Shown: positions 17,922-27,225 of the stretch, one piece after another
How positions within the stretch are numbered: the stretch's first letter is position 1
Layout: every line of letters begins with the position of its first letter
Assembly: GCF_017426725.1 (NCBI RefSeq)
Contig: NZ_JAERMS010000027.1
Location: forward strand, 1 to 40,264
Length of the DNA: 40,264 bases
Origin: Prevotella illustrans
GTDB taxonomy: Bacteria; Bacteroidota; Bacteroidia; Bacteroidales; Bacteroidaceae
Reading direction: 5' to 3'
Made by a program: the position numbers and the translations under genes
The notes under the pieces: model-generated
Told to the model about the DNA's origin: nothing
Seen by the model: the letters and a program-made list of their open reading frames with translations, nothing else
Databases searched by the model: none

Positions 17922-18176
17922 AAAAACCTACCCCGGCCCTCCCAAAGGGAGGGTGCACTAACTGAAAAGGGGGTGAAATGCTAAAAGGTAAGCTATCAAA
18001 GGCCGCAAGCGGGCAAGAAAGACATAAAGCTAAGTGGGAAGTGAGAAGTGGGAAATGAGAAGTGGGAAATGTAAAATGTGGAGTGCGAAAAAGTAAGCTG
18101 TCTACATTTCACACTCCACACCCTTCAGTTAGTTCTCCCTCCCTTTGGGAGGGCCGGGGTAGGTTTTTCTTATGTC
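17915..18176. repeat. MITE-like element with 32-bp terminal inverted repeats
   Basis: The 32 bases at 17922-17953 (AAAAACCTACCCCGGCCCTC and the following 12) are the exact reverse complement of 18137-18168. With one indel the arms extend outward through GACATAA to 17915 and 18176, and inward through ACTAACTGAA. Between the arms lie three 14-base direct repeats of AAGTGGGAAATGAG type (18032-18073) and a second inverted pair (GTGGAGTG / CACTCCAC). There is no transposase and no credible open frame. The CCCTCCCAAAGGGAGGG core is a word I associate with dispersed repeats in this group of bacteria. Confidence 0.75.
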
Positions 18177-18315
18177 AAAAAAACTGCATGAAACCTCTTT
18201 TATTAGCTTTGTCACTTGTAAATCTGTCCCCGCTAATTCTTTTGGATAATCATTAAAAATCCGTAAAATCAGCGCTTTATCAAAGACGCGGTCGGATAAA
18301 TAGTGTTTTTATCGC

Positions 18316-18323
18316 TAACTTTG
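18316..18323 (+). promoter_or_regulatory. pnp -7 promoter box
   Basis: TAACTTTG, a match to TAnnTTTG, 152 bases upstream of the pnp ATG. A -33 TTG at the usual spacing is not evident. The predicted transcript start falls at about 18330, right at the edge of the leader hairpin. Confidence 0.5.
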
Positions 18324-18330
18324 TGGCGTT

Positions 18331-18372
18331 TTTGTGAGTAATAGGTGCTTATCTAAACCTTTTACTCACAAA
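18331..18372 (+). promoter_or_regulatory. pnp leader stem-loop at the predicted 5' end
   Basis: TTTGTGAGTAA (18331-18341) pairs perfectly with TTACTCACAAA (18362-18372), 11 bp. After one T-T mismatch the stem resumes with AGGT/ACCT and closes on a 10-base loop. It sits immediately downstream of the likely -7 box, so the pnp mRNA would begin with this structure. In Escherichia coli the pnp leader hairpin is cut by RNase III and then used by PNPase to repress itself; a similar role here is inference. Confidence 0.55.
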
Positions 18373-18475
18373 TACTTTGAGTGGTTGCGTGGCGACCACG
18401 ATCGAAAAGAATGTATATTTCAATGATACATATTTTTAGATGTTAGTCAAAACAATAAAGTTTTTAATTTTTTAG

Positions 18476-20674
18476 ATGAACGTTATTACAAAAACAGTTC
18501 AATTGCCAGATGGCAGAACCATCTCGATTGAGACCGGAAAAGTTGCAAAACAGGCTGATGGCTCGGCGGTACTCCGCATGGGCAACACAGTGCTCCTCGC
18601 AACTGTTTGTGCAGCAAAGGAAGCAGTTCCGGGTACAGATTTCATGCCTTTGCAAGTAGATTATCGTGAGCAGTACAGCGCCGCGGGTCGTTTCCCCGGT
18701 GGTTTTACGAAGCGCGAAGGCAAAGCCAACGACGACGAAGTCCTCACTTCACGTCTCGTGGACCGTGCGTTACGGCCACTTTTCCCCTCAGATTACCATT
18801 GCGAAGTTTATGTACAGGTGATGTTGCTCTCCGCCGACGGCGTAGATCAGCCCGACGCGTTGGCCGGCTTCGCTGCCTCGGCAGCCATGGCTTGCTCCGA
18901 CATCCCCTTTGACTATACGATTTCAGAGGTGCGTGTAGCACGTATCAACGGTGAATATGTCATCAACCCAACTTTCCAGCAGATGGCCGAGGCCGACATG
19001 GACCTGATGGTCGGTGCCACCAAAGACAACATCATGATGGTGGAAGGCGAAATGAAAGAAGTGTCGGAACTCGACCTGATCGGCGCGCTCAAGGCAGCCC
19101 ACGAGGCTATCAAGCCGATGTGTGAGTTGCAAGACGAGCTGGCCAAGGAACTGGGCACCGACAAGAAGCGTGCGTATGACGATGAAGTAAACGACGAGGA
19201 ACTGCGTCAGCAGATCAAGGATGAGCTTTATCAGTCGGCCTACGACATTAACCATCAGGCGCTGGAGAAGCAAGCCCGCCACGACGCTTTCGACCAATTA
19301 TTGGCCGGATTTCTGGAGAAGTACGACGCGGCCCACGCCGACCTGTCGGAAGATGAACTCGAAGAGAAGCACGCCGAGGCCGGTCGTTACTACGAAGACG
19401 TGATGCGCGACGTGATGCGTCGTTGCATCCTCAACGAAGGTCTGCGCCTCGACGGACGTGCCACCGACGAAATCCGCCCCATTTGGAGCGAAGTGTCGCC
19501 GCTGCCCATGCCCCACGGAAGCGCGCTCTTCCAGCGTGGAGAGACCCTTTCGCTCTCTACCTGCACACTCGGAACCAAGCTCGACGAGAAGCTCGTTGAC
19601 GATGTTCTGGTCAAGAGCTACCAGCGTTTCCTCCTCCACTACAACTTCCCACCGTTCTCTACGGGCGAGGCTAAGGCTCAACGCGGCGTAGGTCGTCGTG
19701 AAATCGGCCACGGTCATTTGGCATGGCGCGGTCTGAAGGGCCAGATTCCTGAGGATTTCCCCTACACCATCCGTCTGGTGAGCCAGATTCTGGAGTCTAA
19801 CGGCTCTTCTTCAATGGCCACCGTATGCGCCGGAACCCTGGCGTTGATGGATGCCGGCGTTCCCATGAAGAAGCCGGTGAGCGGTATCGCCATGGGCTTG
19901 ATCAAAAACCCGGGCGAAGAGAAGTTCGCCATCCTGAGCGATATCCTCGGCGATGAGGACCACTTGGGCGACATGGACTTCAAGACTACGGGTACACGCG
20001 ATGGTCTGACCGCCACACAGATGGACATCAAGTGCGATGGTTTGAGCTTCGAAATTCTCGAAAAGGCACTCATGCAGGCCAAGGCCGGTCGTGAACACAT
20101 CCTCAACAAGATGATGGAGACCATTTCTGAGCCACGCGCCGAGCTGAAACCGCAGGTTCCACGCATCGAAGCCTTCGAGATTCCGAAGGAGTTTATCGGT
20201 GCCGTGATCGGCCCCGGTGGCAAGATTATCCAGCAGATGCAGGAAGATACGGGTGCCACCATCACGATTGACGAGGTTGACGGCGTAGGCAAAGTGCAGG
20301 TTTCAGCGCCTAATAAGGAGAGCATAGAAGCCGCCATAGCCAAGATCAAGGCCATCGTAGCCATCCCCGAAATAGGCGAAATCTATGAAGGCACTGTACG
20401 TTCGGTTATGCCTTACGGTTGCTTCGTCGAGATTCTGCCGGGTCGTGACGGCCTGCTCCACATTTCTGAGATCGATTGGAAACGCCTTGAGACGGTAGAA
20501 GACGCCGGTATTAAGGAAGGTGATAAGCTCAGAGTGAAGTTGTTGGAAATCGATCCCAAGACCGGTAAGTACAAACTCTCTCGCCGTGTGCTCCTGCCGA
20601 AACCGGAAGGTTACGTAGAACGTGAGCGTCGCCCACGGCCCGAGCGTCGTCAGCGTCGCTTCGAACATCAATAA
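18476..20674 (+). CDS. pnp: polynucleotide phosphorylase
   Basis: 732 residues. PNPase degrades RNA from the 3' end using phosphate, releasing nucleoside diphosphates, and can add tails in reverse; it is a cytoplasmic homotrimer. Domain order is normal: a first RNase PH domain (from [20 protein letters not shown]), an alpha-helical linker, a second RNase PH domain ([40 protein letters not shown]), a KH domain with GPGGK at 579-583, and an S1 domain (from about 634, [20 protein letters not shown]). The last 20 residues form an Arg-rich tail ([16 protein letters not shown]). The ATG at 18476 matches the family N-terminus. A 150-base leader with a strong hairpin precedes it and a terminator follows, so it is probably monocistronic. 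Confidence 0.97.
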   Translation: MNVITKTVQLPDGRTISIETGKVAKQADGSAVLRMGNTVLLATVCAAKEAVPGTDFMPLQVDYREQYSAAGRFPGGFTKREGKANDDEVLTSRLVDRALRPLFPSDYHCEVYVQVMLLSADGVDQPDALAGFAASAAMACSDIPFDYTISEVRVARINGEYVINPTFQQMAEADMDLMVGATKDNIMMVEGEMKEVSELDLIGALKAAHEAIKPMCELQDELAKELGTDKKRAYDDEVNDEELRQQIKDELYQSAYDINHQALEKQARHDAFDQLLAGFLEKYDAAHADLSEDELEEKHAEAGRYYEDVMRDVMRRCILNEGLRLDGRATDEIRPIWSEVSPLPMPHGSALFQRGETLSLSTCTLGTKLDEKLVDDVLVKSYQRFLLHYNFPPFSTGEAKAQRGVGRREIGHGHLAWRGLKGQIPEDFPYTIRLVSQILESNGSSSMATVCAGTLALMDAGVPMKKPVSGIAMGLIKNPGEEKFAILSDILGDEDHLGDMDFKTTGTRDGLTATQMDIKCDGLSFEILEKALMQAKAGREHILNKMMETISEPRAELKPQVPRIEAFEIPKEFIGAVIGPGGKIIQQMQEDTGATITIDEVDGVGKVQVSAPNKESIEAAIAKIKAIVAIPEIGEIYEGTVRSVMPYGCFVEILPGRDGLLHISEIDWKRLETVEDAGIKEGDKLRVKLLEIDPKTGKYKLSRRVLLPKPEGYVERERRPRPERRQRRFEHQ

Positions 20675-20707
20675 ACTTATCTTTGAGCATTAATAGCTTA
20701 AAATAAC

Positions 20708-20744
20708 AATCCCGGCGATTCATCAGTGAATCGTCGGGATTTTT
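20708..20744 (+). terminator. rho-independent terminator of pnp
   Basis: AATCCCGGCGATTCA (20708-20722) pairs with TGAATCGTCGGGATT (20727-20741) with a single G-T wobble and a TCAG loop, then a short T run. It lies between the convergent pnp and phosphatase genes. Confidence 0.85.
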
Positions 20745-20790
20745 CATTTCATAAACCGCCATGCGCCAGCCGTAGGGGCATGGGGAGGGG

Positions 20791-22107
20791 TCAATTCTTC
20801 AATCGGGCCTCGTCGGCATCGTAGCTGTCGAGCTTTTTCTCGAAATAGGCTTTGAAGTCGCTCCAACGATAGTAGGGTGCCATGTCGGTAGAGATGGGCA
20901 GCGTGGCCTCGTTCTCATTGCGCAGCACCTTAAAGATGACATCGGCGGTGTCGTCAGGATCGGCACCCGTCTTACGGTAGAAGACAAACTGGATGTTGCA
21001 GGCCATGGGAAAGATGTTGTAGTCGCACCACTTTTCCTGATCTATTTTTTCGAGATCGTTGATAGACTTGCCCAATCCGTCGAGGTCGAGGAGACAGGTG
21101 AGCGGCATGACCATCGTGTCGTGGCCGTAGCGCAGGGTCGCTCCGGGATGAGACAGGCGCAGGCAGCTGTCGGCCGTCTCGATGATATTGCGTAGCAGGT
21201 TGCGCTGGCTGAACGGCTGAATGCCACCGCTGAGCGGACTGCCGCCGTAGGAGATATACCACCAGGCGTTGTTGGTCTTCCAGTAGTTGTATATTTCGGT
21301 GTCGTTGAAGAGCGGCCACAGCGAAATCCGGTGGCGCAGTTCGGTACTCTGAACGTTGCTCGCGTTCTTGAGCAACTTGCCGAAGAGATTCTTGGCGTCT
21401 ACGTTTTTCTTCCAGTATTCTTTATCGTTGAAGAGCAGGTTCATCACGCGGTCGGGCTTGATATACTTCTTCTTGAAAGACGAGAAAATCTTCTTGATGT
21501 CGTCGGTGTTCTTCCTGGCCTGCAGTTTCTTGTCCTCCAAGTTCATGTAGTACATGTCGTGGTAGCTGGCGTCGTGCGAGATTTGCAGTTGCGGATTGAC
21601 CAGCAGCAGCTGTTGCAGCGCGTTTTCCATGGAGAGGATGCAGCGGATGACCACCGTACTCTTGGCATCGATGTTCGTCGGACCTGCGAAAACTTCCGGG
21701 AAATTGCGAATCATGCGCAGCGCGATTCCTTTGTGCTGCTCGGCTCCACGCTGTGTCAGTTCGCCATAACGGTCGCGCGCCGCGTCGTCCAACAACTGCA
21801 TTTTGCGCAACACATCCTTACCCGTGGCCGTCAGTTTGCCGGCTTTGTCGGCCTCTTTCAATATGGCTACCGGTTCGGTATAGTCTTTCGGATCGATGAG
21901 CCATCGCGAACCGTGGCGTCCATAGTGGCTTATATAATAAGGTATATAGCCTTCGGGCGTCGGCGTAAGCTGACCGGTAGAGCCGGGATAGGCCCAATAG
22001 GCGTCGGCCGCCATGTCGCGGTTGTTCTTAAAGTCCTGTCTTGGGTTTTGGGCGAACAGCGTCGCCGCGCAAGCTAAAGCCAAGGAAAATGATAGAAGTT
22101 TTTTCAT
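20791..22107 (-). CDS. secreted histidine-type phosphatase (clade 2)
   Basis: 438 residues. A signal peptide (MKKLLSFSLALACAATLFAQ) is followed by the RHG motif in SHYGRHGSR, with H65 as the residue that becomes phosphorylated. The second catalytic element is H329-D330 in RYGHDTMVMPL. This layout is that of acid-phosphatase / phytase / MINPP-like histidine phosphatases, which act on phosphate esters in the periplasm; the exact substrate, for instance inositol phosphates, cannot be read here. The gene lies 47 bases downstream of the nucleoside kinase gene on the same strand and may share its transcript. A Na/Pi cotransporter gene lies nearby on the other strand, so local phosphate recovery is plausible but inferred. 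Confidence 0.88.
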   Translation of the reverse strand: MKKLLSFSLALACAATLFAQNPRQDFKNNRDMAADAYWAYPGSTGQLTPTPEGYIPYYISHYGRHGSRWLIDPKDYTEPVAILKEADKAGKLTATGKDVLRKMQLLDDAARDRYGELTQRGAEQHKGIALRMIRNFPEVFAGPTNIDAKSTVVIRCILSMENALQQLLLVNPQLQISHDASYHDMYYMNLEDKKLQARKNTDDIKKIFSSFKKKYIKPDRVMNLLFNDKEYWKKNVDAKNLFGKLLKNASNVQSTELRHRISLWPLFNDTEIYNYWKTNNAWWYISYGGSPLSGGIQPFSQRNLLRNIIETADSCLRLSHPGATLRYGHDTMVMPLTCLLDLDGLGKSINDLEKIDQEKWCDYNIFPMACNIQFVFYRKTGADPDDTADVIFKVLRNENEATLPISTDMAPYYRWSDFKAYFEKKLDSYDADEARLKN

Positions 22108-22154
22108 TGTGATTAAGTTATTGAATGATTAATAGATGCTGCTGACGAATGAGC

Positions 22155-23816
22155 CTAATACTTGAAAGAGCTTCCGCCCAGAAACTCGCGCAGCAGACTG
22201 GTGGGCGGAAGGTCCTTGTAGGGCAACGGCGTGAAATGATGCAGAAACTTGAGCAGGCGATAGGCCTCGCTATATTCCTCGCAGTTCTCCGGCACCTGCT
22301 GCAGCAGTGGCTCGGCCTGCGTCTTGATGACCGCCAGCTCATAGAGCATGGCCGAATTGAACATTGCGTCGGCGTTCTCCTGATAGGGGAATATCCACTT
22401 GTTTTCGCCCGCCCTGACACTGGGCCAGCGACGGATGGTCTCCCGGGCGTTCACGCCACGATACTTATAGTCGCGGATGATGCGACGCAGAAGGCGGTTG
22501 TCGGTGGTAGGGATGTAGTTGTGGTCGTCGAGGAGGATGGTCGTGAGCGCCGAAGCATACACCCTGAACTTCCGCGACTCGGGTATCCGCGCCGTCAGTT
22601 CGGGATTGAGGGCGTGGATTCCCTCCACGATGAGCACGTTGTTGTCGGCCATGCGCAGCCGCTTGCCGCCCTTTTCGCTCCGTCCCGTTTGGAAGTTATA
22701 TCTCGGGAGCAACACTTCCTCACCTCGGAAGAGCGCCTGAAACTGCCGATTGACAAGCTCCAGGTCGAGCGCGTATATGCTTTCATAGTCGTAATCGCCA
22801 TTTTGGTCTTTCGGAGTGATTTCCCGGTCGACGAAATAGTCGTCGAGCGAAATCTGCAACGGCTTGATACCATTGGCCAAAAGCTGGATGGAGAGGCGCT
22901 TGCACGTGGTGGTCTTGCCCGATGAGGACGGCCCCGCCAGCAGCACGAGCTTCACTTCGGGTCTCGAAGCAATCTGATCGGCGATGGAAGCAATCTTCTT
23001 CTCCTGCAAGGCCTCGCTCACGTTGATGATATCGGTGGCATGTCCGGCGGCCACCGCTTCGTTGAAGTCGCCCACGGTGCTCAGTCCCAGGATGCGCTGC
23101 CAAGCGTGGTGCTCCTTAAAGATATCGAACATCTTGTCCTGCCGGGTCATCTCGGGCAGCACTCCGGGGTCGACGGGCGACGGGATGCGCAACAGCAGTC
23201 CGTCGTAATAAGGCTCCAAGCCGAAGAGATAGAGCTGCGACGTGTTGGTGAGCAGGGCCCCATAGAAATAGTCCACGTAGTCGTCGATCTGATAATAAGG
23301 CGTATAGAGCGCGCCCGAGCTGCTGAGTAGTTTCACCTTCGCCTCGTCGCCTTTCTCCCGAAACATGGCCTGCGCCTCCTCCGTTAGCACCTCGTAGCGG
23401 TGAACAGGCACGCGGGCGTCGATGATTTGCTGCATGCGCTGTCGAATCCTGTCCGCGTCGGCCGTAGTGACAGCATGGTCGAGCTTCAGGTTCACGTAGT
23501 AACCGTTCGACACGGGAATATCGATCACGACCTTGGCGTTGCGGTACAGGTCGTGAACGGCCTTACAAAGCACGAAGAACAGCGTGCGGGTATAGTTGCG
23601 TGAAGCTGAGGGTGACCGCATATCAAGAAACTCCACCGTCTTGCTGCGGTACAGACGATAGTGCATGCCTTCCACTTTATTGTTGACCTTGGCGCAGATA
23701 GGACCGTAAGGCATATTCAGATGAAATTCCCGGAAAGCGTCAGAAAGTGAACTGCCAATCGCTATGTTTAGAGTTTTTTTATTATTTTTGCAACAGATTT
23801 GTATTACTTGTTTCAT
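22155..23816 (-). CDS. nucleoside (uridine-type) kinase with N-terminal extension
   Basis: 553 residues. The C-terminal half is a PRK/uridine-kinase-type P-loop domain: Walker A GPSSSGKT at 295-302, the QISLDDYFVDRE segment, where family members bind the nucleoside and magnesium, and VLIVEGIHALNPEL as the Walker B region. The N-terminal 280 residues resemble the TGS-like and threonyl-tRNA-synthetase-second-domain arrangement found in long bacterial uridine kinase homologues (SLSDAFREFHLNMPYGPICA at 23-42). Such proteins are common in Bacteroidetes and Firmicutes, and their physiological substrate is not settled. The ATG at 23816 gives the TGS-like beginning. It is divergent from the Na/Pi cotransporter gene across an 89-base gap and lies upstream of the histidine phosphatase gene. 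Confidence 0.88.
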   Translation of the reverse strand: MKQVIQICCKNNKKTLNIAIGSSLSDAFREFHLNMPYGPICAKVNNKVEGMHYRLYRSKTVEFLDMRSPSASRNYTRTLFFVLCKAVHDLYRNAKVVIDIPVSNGYYVNLKLDHAVTTADADRIRQRMQQIIDARVPVHRYEVLTEEAQAMFREKGDEAKVKLLSSSGALYTPYYQIDDYVDYFYGALLTNTSQLYLFGLEPYYDGLLLRIPSPVDPGVLPEMTRQDKMFDIFKEHHAWQRILGLSTVGDFNEAVAAGHATDIINVSEALQEKKIASIADQIASRPEVKLVLLAGPSSSGKTTTCKRLSIQLLANGIKPLQISLDDYFVDREITPKDQNGDYDYESIYALDLELVNRQFQALFRGEEVLLPRYNFQTGRSEKGGKRLRMADNNVLIVEGIHALNPELTARIPESRKFRVYASALTTILLDDHNYIPTTDNRLLRRIIRDYKYRGVNARETIRRWPSVRAGENKWIFPYQENADAMFNSAMLYELAVIKTQAEPLLQQVPENCEEYSEAYRLLKFLHHFTPLPYKDLPPTSLLREFLGGSSFKY

Positions 23817-23905
23817 TCATATTGTCTGATTAAAAGCTCATTAGGGTTAATGAATGTAAAGTTAGTAATAATTATCGACTTGCTGATTGCTAATTAGATA
23901 AAAAT

Positions 23906-25615
23906 ATGTCGATTTGGATTTTTTTTAAACTTATTGGTGCGCTGGCCCTCTTGATGTTCGGTATGAAGTCGATGAGCGACAGTCTCCAGAAGATGGCGGG
24001 GCCGCAGTTGCGACACATTTTGGGCGCCATGACCACCAACCGATTCACCGGTATTCTCACAGGAACCTTTATTACAGCAGCCGTTCAGTCGTCAACAGCC
24101 ACGACCGTGATGACCGTTAGCTTTGTCAACGCGGGACTATTGACGCTCGTTCAGGCCATTTCGGTCATCATGGGTGCCAATATCGGAACCACGCTTACAG
24201 CTTGGATCATGAGTGCCGGCTTCTCTTTCAACATTACCGATTTCGTATGGCCGGCCTTTTTCATCGGTATTATTCTTATCTATTCCAAAAAACGCAAGCT
24301 CATCGGCGACTTTCTCTTCGGCATTTCGTTCATGTTTCTGGGTCTGGGCACATTGCGTCAGGCCGGTATCGACATGGACCTGGCCCATAATCAGCCCGTA
24401 CTCGACTTCTTCGCTTCGTTCGATCCCAACAGCTTCGTCACCACCATCGTCTTCCTGCTCATCGGCAGCGTGCTGACGATGTGTGTACAGAGTTCGGCCG
24501 CCATCATGGCCATTACGATGATTCTGTGCTCCACGGGCGTGTTGCCCATCTATCAGGGTATCGCGCTGGTGATGGGCGAGAACATCGGAACGACTGTGAC
24601 ATCCAACTTAGCCGCGCTGACGGCCAACACGCAGGCCCGACGGGCAGCCCTGGCCCACATGTTCTTCAACGTTTTCGGCGTGTTGTGGGTGTTACTCATC
24701 TTCAAGCCCTTCGTCAATATGGTGTGCGGCTGGGTGGGCTACGACGTCGACATGGCCAAAAGCGCGCCCGGCTTCTTAGCCAACGCGGCCAAACTGAGCT
24801 TCGTACTGGCCGCCTTCCACACGTCGTTTAACCTGGCCAACACCTGCATCTTAGTGGGTTTCATCCGCTGGATCGAGAAGTTCGTGTGCTGGGTCATCAA
24901 GCCCAAGGCCAACAAGGACGAGGAAGACTTCCGTCTGCGCTTCATTCAGACAGGTATCATGAAGACGCCCGAGCTCTCCGTGCTTGAGGCACAGAAGGAA
25001 ATCGGATGCTTCGGCGAACGCATACAGCGCATGTTCGGCATGGTGATGGAACTGTTAGTGACGAAAGACAACGAGGCTTTCGTCAAACTCTTCACCCGCA
25101 TCGAGAAGTATGAGAGTATCAGCGACAACATGGAAATAGAAATCGCCAAGTACTTAGACCAGGTGAGCAACGCCCACTTGAGCGACGAGACGAAGGGAAA
25201 GATCAGAGCCATGCTGCGCGAAATCAGCGAGATAGAGAGTATCGGCGACAGTTGTTACAATCTGGCGCGCACCATCAACCGCCGCCATTCGGGCAAGGAA
25301 GACTTCACCGCCGAGCAGTATGAGCACATCCATCAGATGTTCGGACTCACCAACGACGCGCTGACGCACATGAACGTCATGTTCGTCAAGAGCCGCGAGA
25401 CCATCGATGCCAACGCGTCGTTCAATATCGAGAACGAAATCAACAACTATCGCAATCAGCTGAAGACCCAGAACATCAGCGACGTAAACGAACATCGCTA
25501 CACCTATGCCATCGGTACGATGTATATGGACATCATCGGCGAGTGCGAAAAGCTGGGCGACTATGTAGTCAACGTGGTGGAAGCCCGCATGGGCACACGC
25601 CAGCACGCTGCCTAA
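23906..25615 (+). CDS. Na+/phosphate cotransporter family membrane protein
   Basis: 569 residues. The first 340 residues hold two Na_Pi_cotrans (PF02690) repeats with the characteristic QSS motifs: AAVQSSTATTVMTV and MCVQSSAAIMAITM, each in a hydrophobic hairpin, and matching GANIGTT / GENIGTT turns. The C-terminal 200 residues are a soluble PhoU-like helical domain (SISDNMEIEIAKYLDQV; IESIGDSCYNLARTI). The family imports phosphate with sodium across the inner membrane, and the PhoU-like tail is thought to respond to phosphate status. The gene is divergent from the nucleoside kinase. The ATG at 23906 begins directly at the first membrane helix, as in relatives. Confidence 0.93.
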   Translation: MSIWIFFKLIGALALLMFGMKSMSDSLQKMAGPQLRHILGAMTTNRFTGILTGTFITAAVQSSTATTVMTVSFVNAGLLTLVQAISVIMGANIGTTLTAWIMSAGFSFNITDFVWPAFFIGIILIYSKKRKLIGDFLFGISFMFLGLGTLRQAGIDMDLAHNQPVLDFFASFDPNSFVTTIVFLLIGSVLTMCVQSSAAIMAITMILCSTGVLPIYQGIALVMGENIGTTVTSNLAALTANTQARRAALAHMFFNVFGVLWVLLIFKPFVNMVCGWVGYDVDMAKSAPGFLANAAKLSFVLAAFHTSFNLANTCILVGFIRWIEKFVCWVIKPKANKDEEDFRLRFIQTGIMKTPELSVLEAQKEIGCFGERIQRMFGMVMELLVTKDNEAFVKLFTRIEKYESISDNMEIEIAKYLDQVSNAHLSDETKGKIRAMLREISEIESIGDSCYNLARTINRRHSGKEDFTAEQYEHIHQMFGLTNDALTHMNVMFVKSRETIDANASFNIENEINNYRNQLKTQNISDVNEHRYTYAIGTMYMDIIGECEKLGDYVVNVVEARMGTRQHAA

Positions 25616-25646
25616 ACGGCCGTCAGCGAAATAAAAGACCGATTGT

Positions 25647-25677
25647 TTTGCGTTTCCGTTTCTTTACCGTAACTTTA
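25647..25677 (+). promoter_or_regulatory. promoter of the hemolysin-III-type gene
   Basis: TTTG (25647-25650), exactly 19 bases, then TAACTTTA (25670-25677): a close match to the Bacteroidetes consensus. Only five bases separate the -7 box from the ATG at 25683, so transcription should start at or next to the start codon. Confidence 0.65.
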
Positions 25678-25682
25678 GCCGC

Positions 25683-26348
25683 ATGAAGCTGCGGATACAT
25701 TTCAGTCATCGGGAAGAGTTGTGGAACGCGTGGAGTCACGCCTCCGGAATCCTCATCGGCGCAGTGGTAGGAGCCATATTCCTTTATATGTGCTTCACCC
25801 ACGGCAACGGTTGGGCTACCGCAGGCGTGATTCTTTATTTATTCGGCATGCTCATGTCGTACATCGCCTCGACGGCCTACCATGCTCTTTCGGCCTGGAG
25901 CAAGTGGAAAGAGCGGCTGCGACGGTGGGACCATGCCGCCATATATTGGCACATCGCCGGCAGCTATTCGCCCATCACGCTCATCGCACTGCGTGAACAA
26001 GGTTATTGGGGTTGGAGCCTGTTCGTGTTCATCTGGCTGTGTGCCTTGGTGGGAACGGTGATGAGTTTCGTCAACCTCAAGGATCACAGCCTTCTCGAAA
26101 CATCTTGTTTCGTGGGCATGGGGCTGAGCGTGCTCGTGGCTTTCAAGCCTTTGGTGGATACACTCTCCACGGCCGACTTCATCTGGATTGTGGCCGAAGG
26201 TGTCTGCTACATCACCGGCGCCGTATTCTACACCATCAACAAGCGCAAATACATGCACACCGTGTTCCATTTTTTTGTCCTTGCGGGCAGCATTTGCCAT
26301 ATCATCGCCGTATGGGGGATATTGGTTGATAAGTTGCTTCCAAATTAA
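25683..26348 (+). CDS. hemolysin III (PAQR / TrhA) family membrane protein
   Basis: 221 residues with about seven membrane helices. Family marks are the N-terminal EELWNAWSHASG, STAYHAL with the conserved Ser/His pair after the second helix, RWDHAAIYWHIAGSYSP with the conserved Asp and His, and HTVFHFFVLAGSICH in the last helices. These Ser/Asp/His residues correspond to the metal-dependent hydrolase-like site of the PAQR superfamily. Bacterial members have been linked to membrane-fluidity homeostasis and were first described as hemolysins; neither role is shown here. The promoter lies directly against the ATG, which suggests a leaderless message. It lies 67 bases after the Na/Pi transporter stop but has its own promoter. 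Confidence 0.93.
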   Translation: MKLRIHFSHREELWNAWSHASGILIGAVVGAIFLYMCFTHGNGWATAGVILYLFGMLMSYIASTAYHALSAWSKWKERLRRWDHAAIYWHIAGSYSPITLIALREQGYWGWSLFVFIWLCALVGTVMSFVNLKDHSLLETSCFVGMGLSVLVAFKPLVDTLSTADFIWIVAEGVCYITGAVFYTINKRKYMHTVFHFFVLAGSICHIIAVWGILVDKLLPN

Positions 26349-26508
26349 TCGTTGACAAACAGCACCTTATCAACTTTTAGCAGCCTAATCAGGTCAAAAC
26401 AGATACGGAGACAGAACGTAACACACCACGCCTCAACGGCCCACGTCAAATAAAAAAACACGGAAATAGAACCTTTGACAAAAGGTTAGAATATAAAAAA
26501 TCTGTCAC

Positions 26509-26526
26509 AAAAACGGCCTCTGAAAA
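26509..26526 (-). repeat. 18-base word shared, inverted, with 3632-3649
   Basis: AAAAACGGCCTCTGAAAA here is the exact reverse complement of 3632-3649. Both lie in intergenic sequence at the edge of repeat-bearing spacers. A perfect 7-bp hairpin (AACCTTT, GACA, AAAGGTT, 26470-26487) sits just upstream. Confidence 0.6.
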
Positions 26527-26601
26527 TTACTCCTGTTCGCGATAAGTTTTTTCTAAAACAGCTCCAATTTGTCAATTGCTTTATATGGATGAGCACCGTA
26601 G

Positions 26602-27225
26602 CTACTCGTCTTCTTCTATCTGCTCCTTAAGTTGTCTGATAGTTTCCTGTACTTGATTATACTCCTCAACTTCCATCGAATAAGTAATTTCTTCAAAGTT
26701 CTTGTCAATGAAGAAAAAGGTATTGCCAATCAAAGTATTGCCAGCGTTATTGTCCGCACGATAATTGTGCATTGCTTTGTAACCAATGAATTTAGGCTCA
26801 CTTTGCAGCATCGTTGCAACTTTCTCATACAGTTTTCTACCTTTCGTCTTTAGTTTCTCTATTTTAGCGTTGGCTTCTTCATACTCCTCTTTTACTTCTT
26901 GATATTGATTTCGTTCATAAGCAGACATGTATGGACCGCTCCATAAAGACATGGAAGACTTAGCGTTTTTAACTTCAGACTCTAATGTTTCAAGTTCTGT
27001 TTCCATTTTTCCAAGTTCTGCCAATTCCCCCAAAAACACAGGATCGTCGTATGGTGCGAATGCACTATCTATTTTTGTCTCAACAGGCTTGTAAGTTTCT
27101 GGTTTATAAAGCGACTTTTTTAAGTTTTCTTTGATTAAAGTCTCTGCCTTTTGTTCAGGCGACTGACTACAAGCCACTGTTACTAAAGCGGCAAGTACCA
27201 CATAAAAGATTCTTTTCACAATCAT
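26602..27225 (-). CDS. predicted coiled-coil lipoprotein, unknown function
   Basis: 207 residues, not assigned to a named family by eye. An N-terminal lipoprotein signal (MIVKRIFYVVLAALVTVAC) puts the lipidated cysteine at residue 19. Next come a Lys-rich helix, an acidic heptad-like region (ELAELGKMETELETLESEVK), and a second coiled-coil stretch (EEYEEANAKIEKLKTKGRKL). A compact segment with GYKAMHNYRADNNAGNT and FFFIDKNFEEITYSMEV follows, and the protein ends in an acidic tail. The coding sequence is visibly richer in A and T than its neighbours, which suggests accessory or recently acquired DNA. It is probably anchored to a membrane facing the periplasm. A TATGTTTG box lies at 27269-27276, about 44 bases upstream, without a clear -33 element. 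Confidence 0.8.
   Translation of the reverse strand: MIVKRIFYVVLAALVTVACSQSPEQKAETLIKENLKKSLYKPETYKPVETKIDSAFAPYDDPVFLGELAELGKMETELETLESEVKNAKSSMSLWSGPYMSAYERNQYQEVKEEYEEANAKIEKLKTKGRKLYEKVATMLQSEPKFIGYKAMHNYRADNNAGNTLIGNTFFFIDKNFEEITYSMEVEEYNQVQETIRQLKEQIEEDE

Noticed and set aside
18062..18256. 64-codon plus-strand frame inside the inverted-repeat element
   Set aside because: The sequence is made of the repeat arms and is not shared as protein; it is a by-product of the element.
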